From assembly GCA_002427505.1 (NCBI GenBank), contig DIRJ01000009.1:1-46524 (forward strand): a stretch of 46,524 nucleotides of DNA. The letters run 5' to 3'. This stretch comes from Mageeibacillus sp. UBA5439 (GTDB taxonomy: Bacteria; Bacillota; Clostridia; Saccharofermentanales; DTU023). The notes beneath the pieces were generated by a model that saw nothing but the letters and a program-made list of their open reading frames with translations, had not been told where the DNA came from and did no database searches. The position numbers and the translations under genes were made by a program. Shown one piece after another: positions 9,209 through 16,376 of the stretch; the first letter of the stretch is position 1, and the number at the start of each line of letters is the position of its first letter.

Positions 9209-9983
9209 CGATAACTTCAACACCATCACTTGGTGCCACTACTATATGTCTGCGGGGATCTCTGCCTTCACTGTAGGTAACAATACCCGGATACTCACGC
9301 AGGCACATATGAACCAGACGTCTTTCCGCAGGGTTCATCGGTTTTAACTTAATTTCACGGCCGCTGGCCATGACTTTATCCGCTGTGCGGTTAGCCAGAT
9401 CCTGAATTCTTTCTTCAGATCTTTTGCGATAGCCCGCAACATCTACCACGACACGCAGATAATCATCGACGTATTTATTGGCAACTACATTGGCCAGATA
9501 CTGCAAGGCCTCAAGAGTTTCGCCGTGACGTCCGATAGCGGCACCGCTGTCGGATCCGCTAACATCGATGTGAAGGCTTCCTTCTCCGTCTACGTAAGAA
9601 TCAATTCTGCCGTGGATGCCAATACCGGAGAGTACATCCTGGAAATAATCCAGGACTGCATTTTCAGCAGCAGCGAAACCACGCTCAGAACTTGCATCTG
9701 CTTCATCCCTGTCAGTTTCATCAAATTCCAGAATATCGGCCTCTTCGCTATCTGCCTCATCGTCATCACAGTCAGCGGGATCGTTGTCTGCTGCTGCAGC
9801 AGCCTTCAGGCTTACCCGCACCAGTGCCGGTCTGCGTCCGAAACCGAGCAAACCACCGACCTCACCTTCGTCTAAGATTTCAACTTCCACTTCGTTTTGG
9901 CGGACTTTAAGTTTTTCTAGTGCTTTATCGACAGCAATATCAACTGTTCTGCCGGACATTTCGATTGAGTTGTTTCTAACCAT
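9192..9983 (-). CDS. jag: Jag/KhpB RNA-binding protein
   Basis: A 263-residue RNA-binding protein of the Jag (KhpB, SpoIIIJ-associated) family, linked in Gram-positive bacteria to cell elongation and small-RNA binding with KhpA. It has an N-terminal Jag_N domain (about residues 1-55), an acidic linker rich in Asp and Glu (about 67-105), a KH domain with the IGRHGETLEALQYL loop, and a C-terminal R3H domain (NPAERRLVHMCLREYPGI). The start at 9983 has AGGAGG six bases upstream. It follows yidC by 62 bases, the standard arrangement. Confidence 0.96.
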   Translation of the reverse strand: MVRNNSIEMSGRTVDIAVDKALEKLKVRQNEVEVEILDEGEVGGLLGFGRRPALVRVSLKAAAAADNDPADCDDDEADSEEADILEFDETDRDEADASSERGFAAAENAVLDYFQDVLSGIGIHGRIDSYVDGEGSLHIDVSGSDSGAAIGRHGETLEALQYLANVVANKYVDDYLRVVVDVAGYRKRSEERIQDLANRTADKVMASGREIKLKPMNPAERRLVHMCLREYPGIVTYSEGRDPRRHIVVAPSDGVEVIDDKKA

Positions 9984-10045
9984 GGTGTCCTCCTAAATAG
10001 ACAGCAAGTTCACCACAAAACCCTGCTGCAAAGATGAATGAAATT

Positions 10046-11152
10046 TTATTCCGATTTGTCTTTGTTAACCATTTCTTTGATGCGATCCATAAAAGATCCT
10101 TGTTTCCTTGCTGCTGATCCGGAAGTATCCGGAACCGCTTCCTTAGCTCTGCGCGGCAGCGGAGCAGCATCCGCCGCGAATTCCCTCTTTAACGGTTTGA
10201 CATAGAACTGATAGCCCAGTAACGACTGCAGCAAATACATCAGGTTCTGGAAAAGCCAGTAGAGACCCATTGCTGCCGGGAAGGTGAACATGGTGTAAAG
10301 CATGATCAGCGGCATCAGGATTTGCATGCTTTTACCCATTCCGGCCATCTGATTGTCAGGTGTCTGTCCGCTCTTGGCAGGATTACTCTTCTCGCGGGCT
10401 TTCTCTTCCTTGGTCTGTCTGGGGAAAGGAGTACTGATGCGGGCGATATACATTTGCAGAAAATAAGATGAAATAGTTACAATCACCAGGATCAGCAATG
10501 GCAGCCAGGTGCGCCATTCAGGTCCAAACCAGTCAGAAGGTTTCCAGGAAGGCGTCCGTGCAAGGTCCATACCTAAGAAGCGTGTGTTTACGATCTGCTC
10601 CAGTTGGATCCAGCCATTCTCGACTGAAGTTGCCAGAGCTGAGGCTGATTCACGCAAACCATTTATCACCGGAATGTCCATCAGGGCAACCTGGCTTACC
10701 TGCGCCTCTGTCATCAAGCCCTTTGTCTGCAGAAGCCCTGCAATCAGACGCAGGTTGGCTACAGGAACTTTGCCGACCCAACGTAAAGGTGAGCGGAAGA
10801 TATAAATCAAAGGCCAGATGATCAGCAAGGGTATCATAGATGTAATGCAGCCGCCTGCCATCGAAATACCATGCTTTTTATATAATTCCTGAGTCAGTTC
10901 CTGTTGGCGCTCCGGATTTTTCTTATAGCGTCTCTGAATTTCCTGAATGTCCGGCTGCAGCAGTTGCTGGCGCAGCATATTACGCTGTGAGCGCAAACCT
11001 AATGGTGTCAGCAAAGCTCTGACGACGACTGTGAATAAGATAACTACCAGACCATAGTTGCCTATCCACCCATATAGATTGCTCAGGATCAGGCTAAATA
11101 ATTTATATAGCGGATCTAACAGAGCCAGCTGCACTGGAACAAAACTTATCAT
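10046..11152 (-). CDS. yidC: Membrane protein insertase YidC (Oxa1/SpoIIIJ family)
   Basis: A 368-residue insertase that places membrane proteins, alone or with SecYEG. It is the short Gram-positive type without the large periplasmic domain. The hydrophobic segments fit five transmembrane helices, and the functional arginine of the hydrophilic groove is in VVVRALLTPLG. The cytoplasmic loop RRYKKNPERQQELTQELYKKHG is typical. Unlike B. subtilis SpoIIIJ no lipobox cysteine is seen at the N-terminus. The tail is basic (KRAKE, RKQGSFMDRIKEMVNKDK), as needed for ribosome contact. AAGGAG lies about ten bases upstream of the ATG at 11152. Confidence 0.96.
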   Translation of the reverse strand: MISFVPVQLALLDPLYKLFSLILSNLYGWIGNYGLVVILFTVVVRALLTPLGLRSQRNMLRQQLLQPDIQEIQRRYKKNPERQQELTQELYKKHGISMAGGCITSMIPLLIIWPLIYIFRSPLRWVGKVPVANLRLIAGLLQTKGLMTEAQVSQVALMDIPVINGLRESASALATSVENGWIQLEQIVNTRFLGMDLARTPSWKPSDWFGPEWRTWLPLLILVIVTISSYFLQMYIARISTPFPRQTKEEKAREKSNPAKSGQTPDNQMAGMGKSMQILMPLIMLYTMFTFPAAMGLYWLFQNLMYLLQSLLGYQFYVKPLKREFAADAAPLPRRAKEAVPDTSGSAARKQGSFMDRIKEMVNKDKSE

Positions 11153-11175
11153 TCTTGAAAACTCCTTGATTCCAT

Positions 11176-11496
11176 TTAATGTTTAGACAAATTTATTGCG
11201 GCTTCAGACGTCTCTTTGCAGGTACAAAGCTTTGTTTTTTCAGGTACAGGATCATAGCCGCCTTTGCCGAAAGGATTACAGCGCAAAATACGCCAAAGCG
11301 CCAGAGCGCTGCCACGCAATGCTCCATGTATGGTAATCGCTTCCTTGGCATAAGCGGAGCAGCTAGGAGTATAGCGGCAGCAAGCAGGTCTTTGCGGTGA
11401 TATTTGTTTTTGATAAAAACTAATCAGACGCAAGAGAAAACGCGCAGCCAAAGATTTCTGCTGCGGCGTTTTATTCTCGGTCACCTTGTTATTCAC
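11176..11496 (-). CDS. yidD: Membrane protein insertion efficiency factor YidD
   Basis: A small (106-residue) amphipathic protein that aids YidC-dependent insertion. The family signature CRYTPSCSAYAKEAITIHG and the following RILRCNPFGKGGYDPVP are intact. The GTG at 11496 has AGAGGGG at ten bases and is my preferred start; a TTG at 11505 would leave only two bases to the same site. It lies between rnpA and yidC, the normal position. The C-terminal 20 residues after the Pro-Val-Pro are poorly conserved. Confidence 0.94.
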   Translation of the reverse strand: MNNKVTENKTPQQKSLAARFLLRLISFYQKQISPQRPACCRYTPSCSAYAKEAITIHGALRGSALALWRILRCNPFGKGGYDPVPEKTKLCTCKETSEAAINLSKH

Positions 11497-11523
11497 TATT
11501 GCCAATCCCCTCTGCGGGCTGTC

Positions 11524-11877
11524 TTATGCTTCCTTCGTCAGCTCCATCTTCCTGAGCAAATAAAGCAACTCTTTGCCTAAGGTCTTCTGGTCCGGTTCCT
11601 GATCCTGCCAACGAGCCGTCACGATAATGTCATTACCGGGAAGAAGCTGGAGTTCGCTGAGTCGAAAAACTTCACGCAACAGGCGTTTCATACGATTGCG
11701 TTCCACACTGCTCCGAGTCTTTTTTGCAACGGCAAAACCTACGCGGGGCAGGGCATCCCGTTCTTTCTCTCTTCGCTTAAAAGCATGCAGCACAAGATAG
11801 CGTCCGCTGTAATGCTGACCACGGCGGTACACTCGTGTGAAATCAATATTTCTTTTAAGCTTCTCATAGGTCGGCAC
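11524..11877 (-). CDS. rnpA: Ribonuclease P protein component
   Basis: A 117-residue basic protein that binds RNase P RNA and helps mature tRNA 5' ends. The family motif (RNR in SSVERNRMKRLLREVFR) and the N-terminal aromatic patch (DFTRVYRRGQHY) are present. It starts with GTG at 11877, only 11 bases after the rpmH stop, with no obvious ribosome binding site, so translation probably depends on rpmH. Order rpmH-rnpA-yidD is conserved across bacteria. Confidence 0.96.
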   Translation of the reverse strand: MPTYEKLKRNIDFTRVYRRGQHYSGRYLVLHAFKRREKERDALPRVGFAVAKKTRSSVERNRMKRLLREVFRLSELQLLPGNDIIVTARWQDQEPDQKTLGKELLYLLRKMELTKEA

Positions 11878-11888
11878 AAGAAATCCGT

Positions 11889-12023
11889 TTAGGCACTCAG
11901 CACTTTACGGCCTTTGCGACGACGGCGTTTCAGGACATTTCTGCCCGATGACGTTTTCATGCGCTTACGGAAACCATGTTCACGTGCGCGTTGTCTTTTT
12001 TTAGGTTGATACGTCCGCTTCAT
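11889..12023 (-). CDS. rpmH: 50S ribosomal protein L34
   Basis: A 44-residue, very basic ribosomal protein. Translating the minus strand from the ATG at 12023 gives a protein starting MKRTYQPKKRQRAREHGF and ending RRKGRKVLSA, a textbook L34 with the GFRKRMKT and SGRNVLKRRR segments. AAAGGA precedes the start by about ten bases. It is the first gene of the housekeeping operon, about 155 bases downstream of the promoter at 12186-12214. dnaA, its usual divergent neighbour, is not present. Confidence 0.98.
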   Translation of the reverse strand: MKRTYQPKKRQRAREHGFRKRMKTSSGRNVLKRRRRKGRKVLSA

Positions 12024-12185
12024 TCAAATCATTCCTTTCATCAAAGCAAAAAGTCTCTTAGCATCCCTCTAACTTGTCTGCTTTGTTTGACTTTTCACGT
12101 ATATAGATCAAGATCAATATGATCGATATCTGCTTAGCATGTAAACACCCGCCAAGTCAGGGATATCTATAGGCATAGCATTGGA

Positions 12186-12214
12186 ATTATACAAAGGTCC
12201 GGCACTTTCGTCAA
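12186..12214 (-). promoter_or_regulatory. Promoter of the rpmH operon
   Basis: On the minus strand, TTGACG (12209-12214) is followed by a 17-bp spacer and a perfect TATAAT (12186-12191), a strong housekeeping sigma promoter. Transcription should begin near 12179, giving a leader of about 155 bases before rpmH. I see no riboswitch or attenuator hairpin in that leader. Confidence 0.88.
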
Positions 12215-12248
12215 TTAATTTTTAACTTAAGCCTTTCAGTCTCAGCAA

Positions 12249-13100
12249 TTAATCCATGGCCCGTTCTGCTGCTTCGACAACATGTTTCATCAAAATAGAT
12301 GTTGTAACTGAGCCGACACCGCGCGGGACCGGAGTGATTGCTTTTACCAGAACTTCCACAGAGTCGTAATCTACGTCGCCTGTTAATTTACCTTCTTCGT
12401 CTACATTAATTCCTACATCGATAATAACCTGTCCGGAATTACAAAATTCCGGGGTAACCATCTTAGCCTGTCCCACAGCTGCAATCAAGACATCCGCCTC
12501 TTTGGCTGTTTTTGCGATATCCTTAGTACGGCTATGGCAAATTGTGACTGTGGCATTCTCCTGCAGAAGCATCATCGCTACCGGCTTGCCGATAACCAGA
12601 CTGCGGCCCAGAACAACTGCACGCGCTCCGCTAAGGTTAACATGGTAGTGCTTCAGGATGGCGATTGCTGCTTCAGCGGTGCAGGGAGCGAAACCGCTCG
12701 GCTCACCTTTAAAAACACCTGCCAGAGAACCGTCAGTAAAACCATCTATATCCTTGCCCGGTGCGAGCAGGGCAGCAATTTTCTTCTCATTGATCTGTGG
12801 GGGCAGAGGGCGAAAAATCAGGCAGCCATGCAGGGAATCATCCTGATTGATCTCCTGGATAACTTGCTCCAGGTCTTCTTGTGGCAGATCCCGCGGCAGT
12901 TCGTAAACTTTAACTTTGACAGCTGCTTTTGCAGCACGATTGATAGCTCCGCGCTCGTAGGAGAGATCATCCGGCTCATCGCCTAATCGGACAATGGCCA
13001 AAGAGGGCTCAACACCCTTTGTCTTCAGCTTGGCAACCCGATCTGCCAATTCTTCTGTCAAAACGTCAGCAACTTCTTTGCCTAATAAAACCTGCGCCAT
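12249..13100 (-). CDS. folD: FolD-family methylene-THF dehydrogenase/cyclohydrolase, atypical active site
   Basis: A 283-residue FolD-family protein interconverting methylene-, methenyl- and formyl-tetrahydrofolate. Family features are KDIDGF (116-121, Asp119), the PCTAEA turn and the Rossmann part VVLGRSLVIGKPVAMMLL. The active site differs from textbook FolD. Tyr48 is kept, but the catalytic Lys four residues later (Lys56 in human MTHFD1) is Ala52, and the Gln of the VQLPLP motif is Phe96 (LIFRPLP). From memory, related variants occur in other clostridia, so this may be a lineage type rather than decay. AAGGAG precedes the ATG at 13100. Cyclohydrolase activity is the less certain half of the assignment. 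Confidence 0.88.
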   Translation of the reverse strand: MAQVLLGKEVADVLTEELADRVAKLKTKGVEPSLAIVRLGDEPDDLSYERGAINRAAKAAVKVKVYELPRDLPQEDLEQVIQEINQDDSLHGCLIFRPLPPQINEKKIAALLAPGKDIDGFTDGSLAGVFKGEPSGFAPCTAEAAIAILKHYHVNLSGARAVVLGRSLVIGKPVAMMLLQENATVTICHSRTKDIAKTAKEADVLIAAVGQAKMVTPEFCNSGQVIIDVGINVDEEGKLTGDVDYDSVEVLVKAITPVPRGVGSVTTSILMKHVVEAAERAMD

Positions 13101-13169
13101 ATCTACTCCTTAATTTTGCTAGATAGCTTAGTCTAAGAATATATCTCTGCTTACTTGCGATAGACATCA

Positions 13170-13190
13170 TAATAGATCGAAAATCTATTA
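13170..13190. repeat. 8-bp inverted repeat upstream of folD
   Basis: TAATAGAT (13170-13177) and ATCTATTA (13183-13190) form a perfect inverted repeat with a 5-base spacer CGAAA, about 70 bases upstream of folD. It could be an operator in the folD promoter region. No protein can be assigned to it from the sequence. Confidence 0.4.
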
Positions 13191-13247
13191 CTTATCATAA
13201 CACAGTAAAATCAGGAGATCTGCCACTATTTCGCTAATTTTCCCGGA

Positions 13248-13291
13248 TTAACATAAGGCATAGCCCTACCTGCAGCTATGCCTTATGTTAA
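13248..13291. repeat. 16-bp perfect hairpin between the XRE gene and folD
   Basis: TTAACATAAGGCATAG (13248-13263) and CTATGCCTTATGTTAA (13276-13291) are exact reverse complements around a 12-base loop. The stem would be very stable in RNA, but no U-run follows on either strand. It lies 25 bases beyond the XRE stop codon. It may be a terminator without a U-tract, an RNA-processing hairpin, or a protein-binding palindrome. Confidence 0.7.
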
Positions 13292-13316
13292 AGATATAAC
13301 TACTAAACTGTCTGAA

Positions 13317-13757
13317 TTATTTCATGTCTTCCTGGGCAGATAGCTGTTCTACTTCAAAATAAGCTTCGGCGCGGTCAAGTACCCGCTGGCGGGCAGTCGG
13401 AGAAAGAACCTCAAATATCCGCAATAACAAGCGTTTTTGTTCCAGAAGCTGTACTTGTTCTTCACTGGTTTCCGCATTGTCGCTATAGTCACCCGGCCTC
13501 AAAGAAAAGCGTTCGGCATCTTCGAACTCCTCCAGGGATCTCTGACTGAGCACATTGTCCAAAGAAGTACTGAAATAATCTGCCAACCTGCGCGCGGTCT
13601 TGATATCAGGATAGTTCCTGCCGCTTTCCCATTGACTGACAGAAGTTTGAGTCACACCCATAGCCTCGGCCAAATCTATTTGGGTCATATGATTCTTTTT
13701 TCGATAAAAGCGAATACCACTAAGAAAGGTTTCGCCGCTACTCGGTTCGTTAGACAT
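13317..13757 (-). CDS. XRE-family helix-turn-helix regulator
   Basis: A DNA-binding regulator of 146 residues. The Cro/CI-type helix-turn-helix covers about residues 10-65 (MTQIDLAEAMGVTQTSVSQWESGRNYPDIKTA gives the motif). It is followed by an acidic linker and a helical C-terminus with no recognised ligand domain. The ATG at 13757 has AAAGGAG ten bases upstream. An in-frame ATG at 13775 contains that same site, so it is rejected. TATAAT overlaps the stop codon of the upstream gene, but no good -35 was found. A strong hairpin follows the gene. Its target is unknown; the adjacent 365-residue protein is the obvious candidate partner. Confidence 0.9.
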   Translation of the reverse strand: MSNEPSSGETFLSGIRFYRKKNHMTQIDLAEAMGVTQTSVSQWESGRNYPDIKTARRLADYFSTSLDNVLSQRSLEEFEDAERFSLRPGDYSDNAETSEEQVQLLEQKRLLLRIFEVLSPTARQRVLDRAEAYFEVEQLSAQEDMK

Positions 13758-13792
13758 ATAGGCAGCTCCTTTCATATCAAATTATTTTTATA

Positions 13793-14890
13793 TTATAGCA
13801 TGATTTCCTTTATATTTTCCCACAAATATAAAACGGTAACATTAGCTTGAGAAGGAATTTCCTGAATCCGAGGAAGGACGACAGGCTCCTGATACCATTG
13901 AGGTATAGAGCTTTTAAAATCGTTGTGGGTAGCCTTGAATTGCAGAAGATCATCATATATTTTTTCTAAACAGTAATCTGAATATGGCAATTTCCAATTT
14001 TGTATTATCCGGGTAAAGTTGTACAGGGCGTAGAGATTAAAAAACTGCAAGGGAACCCTGAGATTGTAATACACATGGATCAAAAGGCTTTTCACTGTGT
14101 CTTTTGCCTCTTGAAAAAGAGTCAGCAGGTCACAGAGATTTATATCTATGATACTGTATTCAAGGCAAAGCGGTTTAGATAAACGCAGTGTGCCGTCTTT
14201 CAGGCGATGAATGCCGGACAGAGTGTAAGGCGACATTTGCATTGTATTTTTCAAGTACTTGCTTCTGCGCAAATTGTGCTTGCTTCTTTTTAGAAATACC
14301 GGCAGATCTTTCAGTTCACGATACTTAAAAAAGTGTTCTTCGGCACGTTTAAACTGAGTTTTCAAGTCTCGGAAAAACTCATTCTGGTCGCGGCCGGTGT
14401 CCACGAAAGCAAGGCGTGGCTCTTTTTTCAAAGCAACAGGCAGAGAAGAGAGCAAAACGAAGTCGAGCAGTATTTGTAAGAAGTCTTCCTGCCTGCGCAT
14501 TTCGCTCAAGGGCTGTCCTTTGCTTACCGGCATCAACACGTAAGAGTATTGATTAATACAAGCAAAGCTGGCTGCACCCAAAAATGAATTATCGCCAAAA
14601 GGTCTTTTGCAGATTTTGGCCACCAGAGCAGAGCTGTAGATAGCAAAATTCCAGGCCCGCCTGGCTCGCTCCAGCTCCCGCATATCGTAGAGACAAAGTA
14701 AGTAGTCACCCTGTTCCGGCAAGGATAAGTCCACAGCCAGACCCTGGGGCGAAGATAGACAGGTTATTTTCTCCGGATTCAGTTCGGCTGCCTCCAAACC
14801 CGGAATACTGCGTATCAGTTTGCCAAGTTCGTAATAATTAAAAGGATGAAAGTCAGATGAAGTAAATGTAGCTTCAGATCGTGAAAACAT
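13793..14890 (-). CDS. Uncharacterised 365-residue protein, possible degenerate kinase fold
   Basis: I do not recognise this protein with confidence. It is soluble (no clear membrane helices) and rich in basic and aromatic residues, especially 190-235 (KRAEEHFFKYRELKD, KRSKHNLRRSKYLKN). The pattern of a lysine-poor N-lobe, a linker ending in SYVLMPVSKGQPL and a later CLEYSIIDINLCDLLTLF segment resembles CotS-type spore-coat proteins of the aminoglycoside-phosphotransferase fold. However, the catalytic HxD loop is not visible, so if related it is a pseudokinase. The start at 14890 has only a weak GGGG site. An AT-rich promoter region (TATAAT-like boxes near 14925-14945) lies upstream. It shares a strand with the XRE regulator. 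Confidence 0.55.
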   Translation of the reverse strand: MFSRSEATFTSSDFHPFNYYELGKLIRSIPGLEAAELNPEKITCLSSPQGLAVDLSLPEQGDYLLCLYDMRELERARRAWNFAIYSSALVAKICKRPFGDNSFLGAASFACINQYSYVLMPVSKGQPLSEMRRQEDFLQILLDFVLLSSLPVALKKEPRLAFVDTGRDQNEFFRDLKTQFKRAEEHFFKYRELKDLPVFLKRSKHNLRRSKYLKNTMQMSPYTLSGIHRLKDGTLRLSKPLCLEYSIIDINLCDLLTLFQEAKDTVKSLLIHVYYNLRVPLQFFNLYALYNFTRIIQNWKLPYSDYCLEKIYDDLLQFKATHNDFKSSIPQWYQEPVVLPRIQEIPSQANVTVLYLWENIKEIML

Positions 14891-14972
14891 GCAAATACCC
14901 CAAATTTTTGTGATATTTATATAGTATATGCATTATATTGCACAAACAACCATTCTACGGATCGGAGAATAT

Positions 14973-15006
14973 AAAACGCCACCCCCAGTCCGGAGATGGC
15001 GTTTTT
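14973..15006 (-). terminator. Terminator after the aminotransferase gene
   Basis: A 9-bp stem AAAACGCCA (14973-14981) / TGGCGTTTT (14997-15005) with a 15-base loop lies 22 bases beyond the minus-strand aminotransferase stop. U residues on the 3' side and A residues on the 5' side make it usable in both directions. Confidence 0.85.
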
Positions 15007-15027
15007 GAATTTTTATCAAAATTAACT

Positions 15028-16224
15028 TTAGATGGTACGCCCGGGATAGGCTTTTAGTCCTGCATCAAGTATTTTCATTGCCTCATGCAGATCTTCTTCC
15101 TTCAGAACATAGGCAAGACGGGCTTCATTTAATCCCATATTCCTGGTGGCATAGAAGTTCTCCACCGGGGCTACCATGACCGTCTTCCCGTCTTGTTCGA
15201 ACTCACTCAGCATCCAGATGGCAAACTTCTCTGCATTGTCCACCGGCAGGCTGGCAATAGCATAGAAGGCCCCGGCCGGACGTTTGATCATTACACCATC
15301 CATTTTTTCCATGGCGTCGATCATCACATCACGGCGTCTCTGATAACGTTCGCGAATCGGATCAAAGTAACCGGGATCCAGTTCATAGAGTGCCTTGGCG
15401 CCAATCATCTCCAGGGTCGGCGCGCTTAGTCGCCCCTGAGCCATTTTCAGAGCTCCCAGCATTACCTCTTTGTTCTTGGATGCGATACAGCCGATACGGG
15501 CACCACAGGCAGAAAAGCGTTTGGAAACACTGTCGACAATAATCACGCGGTCTTTGACATCTTCCAAAGTAGCAAAACTGACTGCTTTTTTGCCGTCGTA
15601 GCAGAACTCCCGATAAACCTCGTCGGCAATTATATAAAGGTCATGTTCTTTGGCGATTTTGGCAATCATTTCTACTTCTTCGCGCGTATAGACCACACCG
15701 GTGGGATTGCCCGGGTTGGACAGGGCAATACAGCGTGTCCTGTCTGTAATCAGTTCAACAATGCTTGCTTCATCAGGCAAGGCGAAACCGTTCTCCGCAT
15801 GAGTGGTGATCGGAGTTATGCTGACTGTAAAGGGAGCGGTGAAGCTATTATAATTTGTATAAAAAGGCTCCGGCACCAGAATTTCATCATCGATGTCGCA
15901 GGTGATGACAAAAGCCCACTGCAGAGCTTCACTGCCGCCATTGGTAATGATGAAATCTTCAAGTTCGAAATCGCCGCCGATTCGCCTGTAATAGTCAGCC
16001 AGACTTTGGCGCAAAGGATCCCAGCCACGGGAGTCTGAATACGCCAATACATCAATCTCCGCTTCTTTGATCGCTTTCATAAAGACTTTCGGAGTCTCAA
16101 TATCAGGTTGCCCGATATTCAGATGAAATACTTTGGTACCTCTCTTCTTGGCAGCGTCTGCATATGGTATGAGACGCCTGATAGGAGATAGCTGCATTTT
16201 GCCGATACGTTTAGATGTTTGCAT
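15028..16224 (-). CDS. Class I/II PLP aminotransferase (aspartate aminotransferase-like)
   Basis: A 398-residue fold-type I aminotransferase acting on amino acids in the cytoplasm. Visible landmarks are NGGSEALQWAF (cofactor loop), SNPGNPTG, IADEVYREF with the Asp that binds the PLP ring, and the Schiff-base lysine in VDSVSKRFSACGARIGC. The substrate-binding Arg is probably in NEARLAYV near the C-terminus. AGAGGGGG lies six bases before the ATG at 16224. It stands alone between a terminator and a divergent plus-strand gene, which gives no hint of substrate; aspartate is the default guess but alanine or aromatic amino acids are possible. Confidence 0.92.
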   Translation of the reverse strand: MQTSKRIGKMQLSPIRRLIPYADAAKKRGTKVFHLNIGQPDIETPKVFMKAIKEAEIDVLAYSDSRGWDPLRQSLADYYRRIGGDFELEDFIITNGGSEALQWAFVITCDIDDEILVPEPFYTNYNSFTAPFTVSITPITTHAENGFALPDEASIVELITDRTRCIALSNPGNPTGVVYTREEVEMIAKIAKEHDLYIIADEVYREFCYDGKKAVSFATLEDVKDRVIIVDSVSKRFSACGARIGCIASKNKEVMLGALKMAQGRLSAPTLEMIGAKALYELDPGYFDPIRERYQRRRDVMIDAMEKMDGVMIKRPAGAFYAIASLPVDNAEKFAIWMLSEFEQDGKTVMVAPVENFYATRNMGLNEARLAYVLKEEDLHEAMKILDAGLKAYPGRTI

Positions 16225-16361
16225 GATGAACCCCCTCTGACTTTTGTTTATTTCATATTACCACAGGCCCGCTTATTGAAGTATGGCCCAAGGGCAAGAT
16301 CGTCTATTCTGATTTTCTGACAAAAAGATCTTAAAATTTTGAATTTCATCTTACTTGTATC

Positions 16362-16370
16362 TGCTAAGAT
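16362..16370 (+). promoter_or_regulatory. Extended -10 promoter almost touching the start codon at 16377
   Basis: TGCTAAGAT fits an extended -10 (TGn-TAAGAT). The -10 ends at 16370, six bases before the ATG. The best -35 (TTGAAT, 16339-16344) is 20 bases away, which is long. Transcription from here would start at or next to the ATG, giving a leaderless mRNA. This agrees with the lack of a ribosome binding site. Confidence 0.5.
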
Positions 16371-16376
16371 AGTTCT

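Noticed and set aside
12024..12248. Possible replication origin between rpmH and folD
   Set aside because: No DnaA-box-like TTATCCACA copies or AT-rich unwinding repeats were seen, and dnaA is absent.
12534..12986. 150-codon open frame antisense to folD
   Set aside because: Shadow of folD with no ribosome binding site.
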